A stretch of 64,000 nt of DNA from Roseivirga sp. UBA6061 (GCA_002427745.1 DIYF01000004.1:1-64000); one strand, 5' to 3'. Positions 51,227 to 61,037 are shown, numbered from the stretch's first letter. Made by a program: numbers and translations. Notes: generated by a model from the letters alone, not told the origin.

Positions 51227-52480
51227 ATGGATCGAAAAATCAAAAAGAAAGTTTGGACCCCGAAGCGCATTTTTACCATACTGGGCGGAGCGGGTATTGT
51301 CGTACTTATTCTGTACGTATTTGTCTTTGCAGACAACAGTAGTAAGCTCAACGTAGATGCGGATAAAATTAGTATAGAGGCCGTTACACAAGGCGCCTTC
51401 CAGGAGTTTATCCCTACTGAAGGAACAGTTCAACCCAAAGCAACCATCTTCCTGGATGCAATTGTAGGAGGAAATGTTGAGCAGAGGTTCCTTGAAGGTG
51501 GTGTTGAGGTTCAAAAAGGAGATACCATCCTGAAGCTTGAGAATAGCCAAATACAACTGAGCTATATCAATGAGCAAACTCAAACCAATCGTTTGAGAAA
51601 TGATATTGAAAATACGAACAACAGCCTTGAGCAGGCACTTTTCCGCTCTAAGAATGCTGTAATCACACTGGAGTATGACATTGATGCTGCCAAAGATTTA
51701 TATGACCGAAATACCCAGCTATGGGCAGATAAGGTTATTTCTGAGCAGGATTACCTGAACTCCAAAAGAGCCTATGACAGACTGATTGCTTCAAGAAGTA
51801 ATATTATCAGGCAGATGGAATTTGATTCTATCAACTCAGTGACGACTATCAAGCAAAATAAGACTCGCCTTATTACTTCAGAAGTAAGTTTGGAGATTGT
51901 AAAAGGTAGGTTGAATAACCTCTGGGTAACAGCTCCTATTTCGGGCTTGTTATCTACAGTGAATGTAGAGTTAGGACAGAACGTAGGTCAGGGTCAGACC
52001 ATCGCTCAGATTGACGACTTGGATGGCTTTAAGATCGAAGCCAGAGTAGATCAGCACTATCTGCCACGTGTTTACGAAGGGTTGAGAGGCTCATTCGATT
52101 TTGACCGCGGCACATTTAACCTTATTATTAGAAAGAAATTCCCTGAAATTATCAATGGCCAGTTTGTGGTTGAGATGCTTTTTGAGGGCGAAGTACCTGA
52201 GAACATCAGAAGAGGTCAGACCATTTCTATTCGTCTGCAACTCAGTGAAGAGCGTCAGGCTGTGATGATTCCAAGGGGTAGCTTTTTTCAGACTACCGGT
52301 GGTAACTGGATTTTTGTAGTAGATGAGTCTGGAGATTTCGCTACAAGACGTAATATCAGAATTGGTAACCAAAACACCCGTCAGTATGAGGTACTGGAAG
52401 GACTGCAACCTGGAGAGCAGGTAATTGTCTCTTCTTACGATGGTTACGAAGACAAGGATAAATTAATAATCAAACAATAA
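51227..52480 (+). CDS. Periplasmic adaptor protein (HlyD/MacA type), copy 2
   Basis: A 417-residue paralogue of copy 1 with the same domains (TM 17-36, lipoyl halves, coiled-coil hairpin, beta-barrel). About 53 differences by eye, densest in residues 25-50 just after the TM and in the hairpin, while the C-terminal half is nearly identical. The DNA differs far more at silent positions, so the duplication is not recent or codon use has been retuned. First gene of the operon with the ATPase (33 bp later) and TolC. It probably forms the functional pump adaptor, perhaps in mixed hexamers with copy 1. Confidence 0.92.
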   Translation: MDRKIKKKVWTPKRIFTILGGAGIVVLILYVFVFADNSSKLNVDADKISIEAVTQGAFQEFIPTEGTVQPKATIFLDAIVGGNVEQRFLEGGVEVQKGDTILKLENSQIQLSYINEQTQTNRLRNDIENTNNSLEQALFRSKNAVITLEYDIDAAKDLYDRNTQLWADKVISEQDYLNSKRAYDRLIASRSNIIRQMEFDSINSVTTIKQNKTRLITSEVSLEIVKGRLNNLWVTAPISGLLSTVNVELGQNVGQGQTIAQIDDLDGFKIEARVDQHYLPRVYEGLRGSFDFDRGTFNLIIRKKFPEIINGQFVVEMLFEGEVPENIRRGQTISIRLQLSEERQAVMIPRGSFFQTTGGNWIFVVDESGDFATRRNIRIGNQNTRQYEVLEGLQPGEQVIVSSYDGYEDKDKLIIKQ

Positions 52481-52513
52481 ATTAATTCACAACAACTTTT
52501 AACTTTTATTATC

Positions 52514-53227
52514 ATGGAAAACAGTAAAAAACTCATCACGACAAAGGGACTGAAGAAGTTCTACTATACTGATGAAGTTGAAACTACGGCCCTGGGTAAC
52601 GTAAACCTCGAGATTAAAGAGGGTGAGTTCGTGGCAGTAATGGGACCTTCCGGTTGTGGTAAGTCTACACTGCTCAATATCATAGGTCTGTTGGACAACC
52701 CTTCTGAGGGCGAGTTCTATTTTTACGATGAAGAGGTCTCAAATTATTCTGAAAGACAAAGAGCTGAGCTGAGAAAAAGAAACATTGGTTTCGTATTCCA
52801 GAGCTTTAACCTCATCGATGAACTCACAGTATTTGAAAATGTAGAGCTTCCTTTGATTTACCTGAAATACCCATCTGCTGAAAGAAAGAAGAGGGTAGAA
52901 GAGGTACTTGAGCAAATGCAGATTATGCACAGAAAAGATCACTTTCCGCAGCAGCTTTCAGGGGGTCAGCAGCAAAGGGTAGCTGTGGCAAGAGCGGTAG
53001 TAGCTAAGCCAAACCTGATTCTTGCGGATGAGCCCACTGGTAACCTGGATTCTACTAACGGCCAGGAAGTGATGACTCTTCTTACAGATCTTAATGAGAG
53101 CGGAACTACCGTAATCATGGTAACTCACTCTGCTACTGATGCAGAATACTCTCACAGAGTAATCAACTTGTTTGATGGGCAGATTGTATCTGAGAACATC
53201 AATTCAAGCAAAGAGTCACTCATTTAA
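52514..53227 (+). CDS. LolD/MacB-type ABC transporter ATPase
   Basis: A 237-residue ATPase: Walker A GPSGCGKST near 44-52, Q-loop FVFQSFNLIDEL, signature LSGGQQQRVAVARAVV, Walker B LILADEPTGNLDS and H-loop MVTHS. This group drives MacB, FtsE and LolCDE-type permeases. In standard operons a permease gene follows the ATPase; here the next gene is the TolC channel, after a structured 117-bp gap. The two orphan FtsX permeases at 15348 and 20392 are possible partners. Confidence 0.95.
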   Translation: MENSKKLITTKGLKKFYYTDEVETTALGNVNLEIKEGEFVAVMGPSGCGKSTLLNIIGLLDNPSEGEFYFYDEEVSNYSERQRAELRKRNIGFVFQSFNLIDELTVFENVELPLIYLKYPSAERKKRVEEVLEQMQIMHRKDHFPQQLSGGQQQRVAVARAVVAKPNLILADEPTGNLDSTNGQEVMTLLTDLNESGTTVIMVTHSATDAEYSHRVINLFDGQIVSENINSSKESLI

Positions 53228-53243
53228 TCAAACTCAAAATATC

Positions 53244-53305
53244 GCCACATGCCAGCGTTTAACAACGCTTGCATGTGGTCACTTCAACCTGGTACCGAAA
53301 GGTAC
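53244..53305 (+). other. Two hairpins in the ATPase-tolC gap
   Basis: First hairpin: CCACATGC and AGCGTT pair with AACGCT and GCATGTGG (53244-53277), 14 bp with one mismatch and a TAAC loop. Second: GGTACC-GAAA-GGTACC (53290-53305). Neither has a T-run, so they look like RNA-stability or processing elements that separate tolC expression from the upstream genes. Confidence 0.65.
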
Positions 53306-53344
53306 CCTACCACAGTATTGCCTAAAGGATAGAAAATCAATACC

Positions 53345-54670
53345 ATGAAAAAAATAATTTATTCCTCACTCTTTGCCTTGCTCACAGTATTTTCTGTGCA
53401 GGCTCAGCAGTCGCTTTCGCTTGAGGAGTGTATTAACATTGCACTCGACAATAACCTGAATATTAAAAGGTCACGAAACAATGCTGTTGCTGCCAGGGCA
53501 GGGTTAATGCAAAGTAAGCTAAGTTTTTTACCTTCTTTGAATGCTTCAAGTAGTGCCAGCTGGAGTGAGGGTAGTGCGCTGAACACAGCCTTTGAAAGGG
53601 TTTCGGTAAATAACTGGAGTGCACGTAGCTCTCTTAACACCAGTGTGAATATTTTCAATGGCTTTGCCACGATCAATGGTCTGACACAGAGTAAGTTTAC
53701 TTACGAAGCCGCGCTGGATAATATTGATAACAATATCCTCACCACTAAAATCAGTGTGGTGGTTGCCTATCTTCAGGTGATTCAGGGCAAAGAAAATCTG
53801 AGAATCGCTCAGGAGCGTCTGGATATTTTGGAAGAGCAACTGGCCAGAGAAGAAAAGAGAGAAGCTGCCGGAGTGGGAAACATGGAGCAGGTCTACAATT
53901 TCAGATCTCAGGTTGCCAACCAAAAGCTGAGCTATGTAAACTCAGAAAACCAGCTGAAGTCAAACGAACTGGCTTTGATTCAATTGCTGCTTTTAGATCC
54001 TGCTGAAGGCTATGAGATTCAGCCCTTGACGGTGGCTGAGCAGTTATTAAATTCTGAATTGCCTCAGTATTCTGAGGTGTTTGATAAAAGTGTTGCTTTT
54101 TCTCCTTCCATTAAAGCTCAGGAAAAAACACTGAAGGCTTCCGAAAAAGGGGTAAGTGTTGCTAAAGGATCACGATATCCATCATTGTCAGCCTCAGCTG
54201 GTTATGGTACGCGATGGGCTTCTTCAACGGACGAGAGCTTTTTCGATCAGTACGATCTGAATCAGAACAAGGGGATGTCTTTTAACCTGAATATTCCGAT
54301 TTTCAACAACGGAAGAACTTCCGGACGTATACAGCAGGCCAAGGTGAACAAGTTGAACAGTGACCTGCAGCTTGAGCAGACAAAAAACACACTGACTAAC
54401 CTGATACAGCAGGCTTACCTGGATCTGGTAAATGCTCAAAGCCAATATAGAGCGGCCAGTGAGAACCTGGTAGCCCTTGAAAATAGCTTCCAGTTCTCCA
54501 AGAGGAGATATGAAAGCGGTACGATCGATTTTGTTACCTATCTGCAAAACTTGAATGCCAAAAACCAGGGAGAATTGCAGCTGTCAAATGCCAAGTATGC
54601 CTTCCTGATCAGAGATTTTATTTTGAAACTCTACATGGGGCAGCATGTTTCCGGTGATGGCGGGAACTAA
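53345..54670 (+). CDS. TolC-family outer-membrane channel
   Basis: A 441-residue outer-membrane efflux protein with a signal peptide (cleavage near QAQQ). The N-terminal SLEECINIALDNNLNIKRSR is the classic opening of TolC proteins, and two internally repeated helical halves (LRIAQERLDILEEQLAREEKREAAGVGN and LTNLIQQAYLDLVNAQSQYRAASENLVALENSFQFSKRRYESGTI) form the periplasmic tunnel. Third gene after the adaptor and ATPase. It ends 4 bp into the convergent gene. Confidence 0.93.
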   Translation: MKKIIYSSLFALLTVFSVQAQQSLSLEECINIALDNNLNIKRSRNNAVAARAGLMQSKLSFLPSLNASSSASWSEGSALNTAFERVSVNNWSARSSLNTSVNIFNGFATINGLTQSKFTYEAALDNIDNNILTTKISVVVAYLQVIQGKENLRIAQERLDILEEQLAREEKREAAGVGNMEQVYNFRSQVANQKLSYVNSENQLKSNELALIQLLLLDPAEGYEIQPLTVAEQLLNSELPQYSEVFDKSVAFSPSIKAQEKTLKASEKGVSVAKGSRYPSLSASAGYGTRWASSTDESFFDQYDLNQNKGMSFNLNIPIFNNGRTSGRIQQAKVNKLNSDLQLEQTKNTLTNLIQQAYLDLVNAQSQYRAASENLVALENSFQFSKRRYESGTIDFVTYLQNLNAKNQGELQLSNAKYAFLIRDFILKLYMGQHVSGDGGN

Positions 54671-55476
54671 TCCAAATTAAAAATATCAATCCGTTTGGCT
54701 GCAATGCAGTACAGACGGCTGTTTTCCATAAAAACAAATTGATAGGAGAGGTCAGGTAAACTGATCTCTCTTTCTTTTTTGGTATAGATATCAATAAGTC
54801 TTACTGTATCCCCTGTTTTATTAAGTCCTATCAGTTCGTTATCAGAGAAGCTGAAATGATTCAGTCCTTTTACAGCCAGGCTCTCCATATAGTTGCCCAG
54901 GTTGTCAAAAACTAAAACGCCAGAGCTCTTGTCAGAAATAAAAAGCAGGTTCTGGTATTCTCTGATGAAGGTGAGTTCAAAATCATCCGGATCGAGGTTG
55001 AGGTTAAAGGGAGTCTCGATCAGAAACTCGTTGATTTCAATGTCCAGCTTTTTCAGGGTCAGCTCCTGCTGATCGATCAGCCAGAGGTTATTGTCTCCTG
55101 CTACAGTACACAGGTCAAAATAGGTAGAAAGTCCATTGCCTATATCAAAGGGCACTGAGTTATTGAGAAAACGGTCCAGGAAGAGGTATTGCTGGAAGTC
55201 CCGGTAGAATACAAAGGTCCTGAGGCCTTGCCAGGCTTCTATGAGAGAGGCGTTTCCTTTTTTATCAGGCGAAAAGTGATAGGCCAGTTTACCGTTCCGA
55301 TCAAAGCGGTCAACATCTCCGTTATTGCTCGCTATATAGATGTTGCCCTGGCGGTCTATGGAAGCGTTTACCACAGAATGCTCAAGCTTCTGTGATTTAA
55401 GTTTTGTCAGGCTTTGCCCCTGTAGCAGAAAGCTGCTCAGGAGTATCGGAATCAGTATCGTGAATCTAAGCTTCAA
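54667..55476 (-). CDS. Secreted propeller-like protein of unknown function
   Basis: A 269-residue protein with a signal peptide (LIPILLSSFLLQGQS). It has repeated strands with DRQGNIYIASNNGDVDRFDRNG and DNNLWLID-type turns, suggesting a beta-propeller like those of NHL/WD proteins. It begins 11 bp inside the end of the upstream lpxH gene, so the two are coupled. The same lpxH-plus-propeller pairing may be conserved. Function unknown. Confidence 0.7.
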   Translation of the reverse strand: MKLRFTILIPILLSSFLLQGQSLTKLKSQKLEHSVVNASIDRQGNIYIASNNGDVDRFDRNGKLAYHFSPDKKGNASLIEAWQGLRTFVFYRDFQQYLFLDRFLNNSVPFDIGNGLSTYFDLCTVAGDNNLWLIDQQELTLKKLDIEINEFLIETPFNLNLDPDDFELTFIREYQNLLFISDKSSGVLVFDNLGNYMESLAVKGLNHFSFSDNELIGLNKTGDTVRLIDIYTKKEREISLPDLSYQFVFMENSRLYCIAAKRIDIFNLD

Positions 55477-56230
55477 AGGTGTTCAGACTGAAATCGGTAC
55501 CATCATAGATAACGTAGGTATAGGAAGAAAGCCACTCTCCAAGATTAAAGTAGCGACTCGATTCTCCTACTTCTAAATCTAACGGTAAATGTCGGTGCCC
55601 GAATATATAGGCATCATGGTGTTCTTTTTCTTCAATCTCACGAGAGTAGTTCCAAAGCCACTCATCATCACCCATAAATACCTTCTCGGTATCATCGGCC
55701 TGAGAGGCGCGACTTCGTCTCGACCAGTAGCCGGCTACTCCGATACCTACATCAGGGTGTAACCAATGAAAGCACCATTGGAAAAAGGGATTTCTGAACA
55801 CCTTTTTCAGGAACTTGTAGCCTTTGTCTCCGGGGCCAAGGCCATCACCATGGCCTATGTAAATTTTAGTATCGTTGATGAAGAGTTGTATCGGATCATG
55901 AATTACCCTGGCGTTGAATTCTCTTTCGAAGTAACCATACATCCACATGTCATGATTACCCGTGAAAACCACCAGTTCTATACCTGCATCGGTAAGCTCA
56001 GCCAGTTTACCTAAGAAACGGGAATAGCCTTTTGGAACAGCCGTTTTGTATTCAAACCAAAAGTCAAACAGGTCGCCTACCAGGAAGATCGCAGAGGCAT
56101 CCCGGCTGCATTGATCAAGCCAGCGGACGATTTTTTTCTCTCGTTTGAGACTTGCTTCCGGAGTGGGTACTCCCAGGTGGAAATCAGAAGCGAAATAGAC
56201 TTTTTTACCAGGCTTTAATTGAAGCTTCAT
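55466..56230 (-). CDS. lpxH: UDP-2,3-diacylglucosamine diphosphatase
   Basis: A 254-residue calcineurin-type hydrolase that removes UMP from UDP-2,3-diacylglucosamine, step four of lipid A synthesis, at the inner membrane. Metal motifs: SDFHLG, GDLFDFW, TGNHDMW, HGDGLG and GHRHLP. Sequence and length match Bacteroidota LpxH. It is the second LpxH-type enzyme in this window and the more typical one. Followed by a coupled propeller gene. Confidence 0.9.
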   Translation of the reverse strand: MKLQLKPGKKVYFASDFHLGVPTPEASLKREKKIVRWLDQCSRDASAIFLVGDLFDFWFEYKTAVPKGYSRFLGKLAELTDAGIELVVFTGNHDMWMYGYFEREFNARVIHDPIQLFINDTKIYIGHGDGLGPGDKGYKFLKKVFRNPFFQWCFHWLHPDVGIGVAGYWSRRSRASQADDTEKVFMGDDEWLWNYSREIEEKEHHDAYIFGHRHLPLDLEVGESSRYFNLGEWLSSYTYVIYDGTDFSLNTFEA

Positions 56231-56270
56231 AAATCAAATGCTGACCAAATTTGCAAAACATAAGGCAATA

Positions 56271-56299
56271 AAAAAATCAGGTCGGATGACCTGATTTTT
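56271..56299 (-). terminator. Intrinsic terminator after ftsH
   Basis: AAAAATCAGGTC (56272-56283), GGAT loop, GACCTGATTTTT (56288-56299): a perfect 12-bp stem with A/T tails, active on the minus strand and possibly on both. It lies 23 bp beyond the ftsH stop. Confidence 0.85.
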
Positions 56300-56321
56300 C
56301 AATATTGTCGCTTGAAAGTAT

Positions 56322-58397
56322 TTACTCCGTTTCTTTGCTACTATCAGATGAATCAGCATCAGGAGTTGGTATAGCCGGTGGCTCCGCTACGGCTTCTTCT
56401 TTTGCTTCCGTAGCACTTTCTGCGGGCTTATCCTGACCATTGTTATTGGTGAAAGCCTCATAAGCTGTTTGCTTTTCAAATGGTCTTTTACCTATCAGGC
56501 CTTCGAGATCTGACTGGAAAATGATCTCTTTCTTCAGAAGCTCCTGAGCCAGGATTTCCAATTGTTCCTTCTTCTCTGTCAACAGATTCTTAGTCCTCTC
56601 ATAGGCACCGGAAATGATCTGCTTCACCTCTTCATCAATTACCTTAGCCGTAGCCTCAGAATAAGGTTTGTTAAAGGCATAGTCATTTTGCTTAGAATCG
56701 TAGAAAGACACGTTACCGATCTTGTCATTCATGCCATAAACAGTAACAATGCTATAAGCCACTTTGGTTACTCTTTCCAGATCGCTCAGGGCACCTGTGG
56801 AAATCTTGCCAAAGATGATCTCTTCTGCAGCTCTGCCACCTAAGGTCATACACATCTCGTCCAGCAGCTGTTCTGTCTGGTACAGGAACTGCTCCTTAGG
56901 CAGGTACTGAGCATAACCCAGTGCAGCTACGCCACGAGGAACAATACTTACCTTAACCAACGGATCAGCATGCTCCAGGAACCAGCCTGCTACGGCATGG
57001 CCCGCCTCGTGATAGGCTACGATCTCTTTCTCTTCAGGAGAGATGATTTTATTTTTCTTCTCAAGACCACCGATTACCCGGTCGATAGCATCCTGAAAAT
57101 CCTGCATGTCAACGGCCTTTTTGTCTCTTCTGGCTGCAATCAGTGCTGCCTCATTACAAACATTGGCAATTTCAGCACCGGCAAAGCCCGGGGTCTGGGC
57201 TGAAAGCTTCTTGGCATCAATGTCTTTAGACATTTTGATAGGGCCAAGGTGTACTTTGAAAATGGCTTCTCTTCCTACAATATCCGGCTTATCGATACTG
57301 ATTTGTCTGTCAAAACGGCCTGGTCTTAAGAGGGCATTATCGAGTACATCAGGTCGGTTGGTAGCGGCCAGGATAATCACTCCGGAATCCGTAGCGAATC
57401 CATCCATTTCTACCAGCAGTGAGTTCAGCGTGTTTTCGCGCTCATCATTGGAGCCCGGCATCTGTCCTTTACCTCTTGAACGACCGATGGCATCGATCTC
57501 ATCAATAAATACGATACAGGGAGCTTTCTCTTTAGCCTGCTTAAACAAGTCTCTTACACGGGCTGCACCTACTCCTACAAACATCTCCACAAAGTCAGAA
57601 CCTGACAGAGAGAAGAAGGGAACGGCTGCTTCACCCGCTACGGCTTTGGCCAGCAATGTTTTACCGGTACCGGGAGGGCCTACCAAGAGGGCACCTTTAG
57701 GAATCTTACCACCCAGCTTGGTGAATTTTGAAGGGTTTTTCAGGAATTCTACAATCTCGCGAACCTCTTCTTTGGCCTCGTCAAGTCCCGCTACATTATC
57801 AAAGGTGATCTTCACCTTATTCTCTGCATCAAAAAGAGCTGCCCGCGACTTGCCAATATTGAAGATCTGACCACCGGGACCCGCATTGCCGGTCATCCTT
57901 CTCATCATAAACCAGAAGAGTACAATGATCAGAATGAGGAAACCATAGGTTCCCAGGAAGTCCATTACATTCGGACGCTTTTCAAATTTGGGCGTAGGAG
58001 CATCGACAATGTTCTGCTTTTCTATAAACTCATCATACTTCTTCAGGAAGTACTCACGCTCTATCCCCTCAATCACATAGTCAGGGCCGCTTCCAAAGCT
58101 GAAAGGGCTCTTCTTGTCCAGATCCGGTTGATACTTGGCGTTTTGTTTGGCCTCAGGTTTTAGATAAACCTCAACATAACCCTTATCTGTAATCACTACT
58201 ACTCTTTGCACGTCACCGCTTTTCAGCATTCCTTCGAATTTGGCAATGGTAACAGGCGTGCCGGTATCTTGATTAGTGAAAAACGAGATGGCAAAAACGA
58301 GGATTATGAGTGAAATAAACACCCATACCTGATTATTCGGTCGCTTACCACCACCCGGTTTTCCAATAATATTTTTCTTTCTAGGAGTATCTGGCAT
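56322..58397 (-). CDS. ftsH: ATP-dependent zinc metalloprotease FtsH
   Basis: A 691-residue inner-membrane protease that degrades misfolded and regulatory membrane proteins. TM segments near 25-42 and 150-166 flank a small periplasmic domain. AAA+ Walker A is GPPGTGKT (240-247), the pore motif and SRH follow, and the zinc site is HEAGH (463-467). The C-terminal tail ([16 protein letters not shown]...) is acidic and disordered. It follows rsfS on the same strand after 69 bp, a usual Bacteroidota order. Confidence 0.96.
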   Translation of the reverse strand: MPDTPRKKNIIGKPGGGKRPNNQVWVFISLIILVFAISFFTNQDTGTPVTIAKFEGMLKSGDVQRVVVITDKGYVEVYLKPEAKQNAKYQPDLDKKSPFSFGSGPDYVIEGIEREYFLKKYDEFIEKQNIVDAPTPKFEKRPNVMDFLGTYGFLILIIVLFWFMMRRMTGNAGPGGQIFNIGKSRAALFDAENKVKITFDNVAGLDEAKEEVREIVEFLKNPSKFTKLGGKIPKGALLVGPPGTGKTLLAKAVAGEAAVPFFSLSGSDFVEMFVGVGAARVRDLFKQAKEKAPCIVFIDEIDAIGRSRGKGQMPGSNDERENTLNSLLVEMDGFATDSGVIILAATNRPDVLDNALLRPGRFDRQISIDKPDIVGREAIFKVHLGPIKMSKDIDAKKLSAQTPGFAGAEIANVCNEAALIAARRDKKAVDMQDFQDAIDRVIGGLEKKNKIISPEEKEIVAYHEAGHAVAGWFLEHADPLVKVSIVPRGVAALGYAQYLPKEQFLYQTEQLLDEMCMTLGGRAAEEIIFGKISTGALSDLERVTKVAYSIVTVYGMNDKIGNVSFYDSKQNDYAFNKPYSEATAKVIDEEVKQIISGAYERTKNLLTEKKEQLEILAQELLKKEIIFQSDLEGLIGKRPFEKQTAYEAFTNNNGQDKPAESATEAKEEAVAEPPAIPTPDADSSDSSKETE

Positions 58398-58466
58398 TCT
58401 ACTATTTTTCTATTTCAATTGATTTTTGAATCTAAGATATAACGCGCTTTACACTATAAGGTTAAC

Positions 58467-58823
58467 TTAGGCCATTTCGGCAATAGAGGTGATTTTTGCA
58501 TCCCCCCAAAGTTCCTCTAAGGCATAGAAGGCTCTCTTTTCACTTTTGAAGATGTGGGCAACTACACTCACATAATCTAACAGAATCCATTCCTTGTTTG
58601 TATAACCCTCTTTGCGCCATGGGCGCTCTTCAGAGTTTTTTTCTACTTCCTCTTCTATGGATTCGGCAATGGCCTGTAGTTGCGTGTCGGAGTTACCGGA
58701 GCAAATAATGAAAAAATCACTCACCGCGCCTTTCACTTCCCTAAGGTCCATCAGCACAATGTCTGACGCCTTTTTCTCCTCCATTCCATTGATGATGATT
58801 TTACTCAGTGCTTCGGAATTCAT
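58467..58823 (-). CDS. rsfS: Ribosome silencing factor RsfS
   Basis: A 118-residue Iojap-family protein that binds ribosomal protein L14 and blocks subunit joining when nutrients run low. DIVLMDLREVKGAVSDFFIICSGNSDTQLQAIA and WILLDYVSVVAHIFKSEKRAFYALEELWGDA are the family signatures. It is the first gene of the rsfS-ftsH operon and is divergent from birA, 56 bp between starts. Confidence 0.95.
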   Translation of the reverse strand: MNSEALSKIIINGMEEKKASDIVLMDLREVKGAVSDFFIICSGNSDTQLQAIAESIEEEVEKNSEERPWRKEGYTNKEWILLDYVSVVAHIFKSEKRAFYALEELWGDAKITSIAEMA

Positions 58824-58879
58824 TCAGGTTTTTTAAGCCAAATTTTCTTTTTCTTTGTGTGTAAAACTACGAAAATTCA

Positions 58880-59638
58880 TTGTACAAAAATCTTGCTAAT
58901 ACATTATTTCTGGCTAAGGAGGTCATTTCTATGCCAACCTGTCACTCTACCAATGGAGTGGCCCGTGAAATGGCTCAAAAACCTGACACGCGTGAAGGCA
59001 CTGTCATAATTTGTCAGGATCAGTCAAAGGGTCGGGGACAGCGGGGAAATAGCTGGGAAGCTGAGGCAGGTAAGAATCTGACCTTTTCGATTATTCTGCG
59101 CCCTCGGTTTCTGAGAATCCAGGAGCAGTTTTTTCTGAATATGATTGCGTCACTGGCTGTAAGAGAAGCTGTGTTCCATTTTTTACCTCAGTCTGATGTA
59201 AAGGTGAAATGGCCTAACGATGTATTGACAGGCAATAGAAAAACTGCTGGAATTCTGATTGAAAATGGTATTAACCGCAATGCCATTGAGTATACGGTGG
59301 TAGGGATCGGACTGAATGTAAATCAGGTGAGTTTTACTGCCCCCCGGGCTACCTCGCTTCAATTGGAATCGGGGGGCTCGTTTGATCAGCAAGAGGTGTT
59401 CGAACGCCTTATCAGCTCACTGGAGCACTATTATCTCAAGATCAAAAGCGGCCGACTGGCAGAGGTGAAGTCTGAATACCTGCAATACCTTTTCGGCTTC
59501 AGGCAGCAACGAAGTTATCTGGCAGAGTATCGGTTTGACGGGGTGATTGAGGATGTCACGGATACGGGGTTTTTGGTAGTGTCCGACAAGCGGGGAAGGA
59601 ATCAGTATGATTTAAAGGAGATCGAGTTTATCTACTAA
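58880..59638 (+). CDS. birA: Biotin-[acetyl-CoA-carboxylase] ligase, TTG start
   Basis: A 252-residue ligase that attaches biotin to the carrier domain of acetyl-CoA carboxylase. MPTCHSTNGVA, GRGQRGNSWEAEAGKNL (biotinyl-AMP loop) and VKWPNDVL are visible. It has no N-terminal HTH, so it does not repress transcription. TTG at 58880 is the only start that keeps the conserved opening (M)YKNLANTLFLAKEVI; an in-frame stop lies at 58862. The internal ATG would cut off the substrate site. SAHH follows 68 bp later. Confidence 0.9.
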   Translation: MYKNLANTLFLAKEVISMPTCHSTNGVAREMAQKPDTREGTVIICQDQSKGRGQRGNSWEAEAGKNLTFSIILRPRFLRIQEQFFLNMIASLAVREAVFHFLPQSDVKVKWPNDVLTGNRKTAGILIENGINRNAIEYTVVGIGLNVNQVSFTAPRATSLQLESGGSFDQQEVFERLISSLEHYYLKIKSGRLAEVKSEYLQYLFGFRQQRSYLAEYRFDGVIEDVTDTGFLVVSDKRGRNQYDLKEIEFIY

Positions 59639-59654
59639 GAGCTTTGGATAAAAA

Positions 59655-59685
59655 TTGATGTTTATAAGGGGAAGTCGTACCTTTG
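59655..59685 (+). promoter_or_regulatory. Bacteroidota housekeeping promoter of ahcY
   Basis: TTG (59655-59657), 20 bp, then TACCTTTG (59678-59685), a perfect TAnnTTTG -7 element. The start codon is 21 bp further, leaving no room for a riboswitch. Confidence 0.75.
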
Positions 59686-59706
59686 CCGCGCGTTAAGAAA
59701 GATATT

Positions 59707-61014
59707 ATGTTAGAAACAGGATTGGAATATAAAGTGAAGGATATCTCACTGGCCGGGTGGGGTAGAAAAGAAATTGAATTGGCCGAGGCAGAGATGCCTG
59801 GTTTGATGGCTCTGAGAGAAGAATACGGACCTTCTCAGATTCTTAAAGGTGCCAGAATTGCAGGTTGTCTGCACATGACTATTCAGACGGCTGTTCTGAT
59901 TGAGACACTTACTGCACTGGGTGCGGAAGTTTCCTGGTCTTCATGTAACATCTTCTCTACACAGGACCACGCGGCAGCAGCTATCGCTGATGCGGGTGTA
60001 CCTGTGTATGCCTGGAAAGGTATGAACGATGAAGAGTTCGATTGGTGTATTGAGCAAACCATCTTTGCTTTTGAAGGTGGTAAGCCATTGAATATGATTC
60101 TGGACGATGGTGGTGACCTGACCAACATGGTGCTGGACAAATACCCTGAGCTCGTTGAAGGAATCAACGGACTCTCTGAAGAAACAACCACAGGTGTTCA
60201 CAGACTGTATGAGCGCATGAAAAATGGCACACTGCCTATGCCTGCGATCAACGTGAACGATTCTGTGACCAAATCTAAATTCGATAATAAGTACGGTTGT
60301 AAGGAATCTCTGGTAGATGCTATCAGAAGAGCTACTGACATCATGCTGGCAGGTAAAGTTGCTGTAGTGGCCGGTTATGGTGATGTAGGTAAGGGTTCTG
60401 CTGCTTCTTTGAGAGGAGCAGGTGTAAGAGTAATTGTTACCGAAATTGACCCGATTTGTGCACTGCAGGCTGCTATGGATGGCTATGAAGTGTTGAAGAT
60501 GGGTTCTGCTATTCCTCGCGTGGACATTGTGGTAACCGCTACCGGTAACAAAGACATTATCAGAGGAGAGCACTTTGAGGCCATGAACGACAAGACGATC
60601 GTTTGTAACATCGGTCATTTCGATAATGAAATTGACATGGCCTGGTTGAACGAGAAATATGGCAGCAGCAAAGTGGAGATCAAACCTCAGGTAGATCTTT
60701 ACAATGTAAATGGCAAAGACATCATCGTTTTGGCAGAGGGTCGTCTGGTGAACCTGGGCTGTGCCACAGGGCACCCTTCATTCGTAATGTCTAACTCGTT
60801 TACCAACCAGACCCTGGCTCAGATTGAGCTTTGGACGAATGTAGAAGCTTACGAGAATGCAGTGTATACACTGCCTAAGCACCTGGATGAGAAGGTGGCT
60901 AAGCTGCACCTGGCCAAAATTGGCGTTGAGCTGGAAGAGCTCAGACAAGACCAGGCTGAGTACATTGGTGTGACCGTGGAAGGTCCATACAAGCCCGAGC
61001 ACTACAGATACTAA
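59707..61014 (+). CDS. ahcY: S-adenosylhomocysteine hydrolase
   Basis: A 435-residue NAD-dependent hydrolase that splits S-adenosylhomocysteine into adenosine and homocysteine, keeping methyltransferases active. [28 protein letters not shown], the NAD loop [12 protein letters not shown] and the C-terminal [11 protein letters not shown] are all typical. ATG at 59707 gives the family start; a TTG at 59683 overlaps the promoter. Strong codon bias. Followed by a terminator. Confidence 0.97.
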   Translation: MLETGLEYKVKDISLAGWGRKEIELAEAEMPGLMALREEYGPSQILKGARIAGCLHMTIQTAVLIETLTALGAEVSWSSCNIFSTQDHAAAAIADAGVPVYAWKGMNDEEFDWCIEQTIFAFEGGKPLNMILDDGGDLTNMVLDKYPELVEGINGLSEETTTGVHRLYERMKNGTLPMPAINVNDSVTKSKFDNKYGCKESLVDAIRRATDIMLAGKVAVVAGYGDVGKGSAASLRGAGVRVIVTEIDPICALQAAMDGYEVLKMGSAIPRVDIVVTATGNKDIIRGEHFEAMNDKTIVCNIGHFDNEIDMAWLNEKYGSSKVEIKPQVDLYNVNGKDIIVLAEGRLVNLGCATGHPSFVMSNSFTNQTLAQIELWTNVEAYENAVYTLPKHLDEKVAKLHLAKIGVELEELRQDQAEYIGVTVEGPYKPEHYRY

Positions 61015-61037
61015 AACGTAGAACAGTATATAAACAA

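Noticed and set aside
57106..57870. 254-codon open frame opposite ftsH
   Set aside because: ftsH is certain here; the antisense peptide is Ser/Ala/Pro-rich without family features, a codon-bias artefact.
59641..59706. SAH riboswitch before ahcY
   Set aside because: The promoter leaves only about 15-20 nt of leader, too short for any riboswitch, and no pseudoknot-like pairing is visible.
59941..60774. 277-codon open frame opposite ahcY
   Set aside because: Antisense shadow of a highly codon-biased gene; the peptide is His/Cys/Val-rich nonsense.
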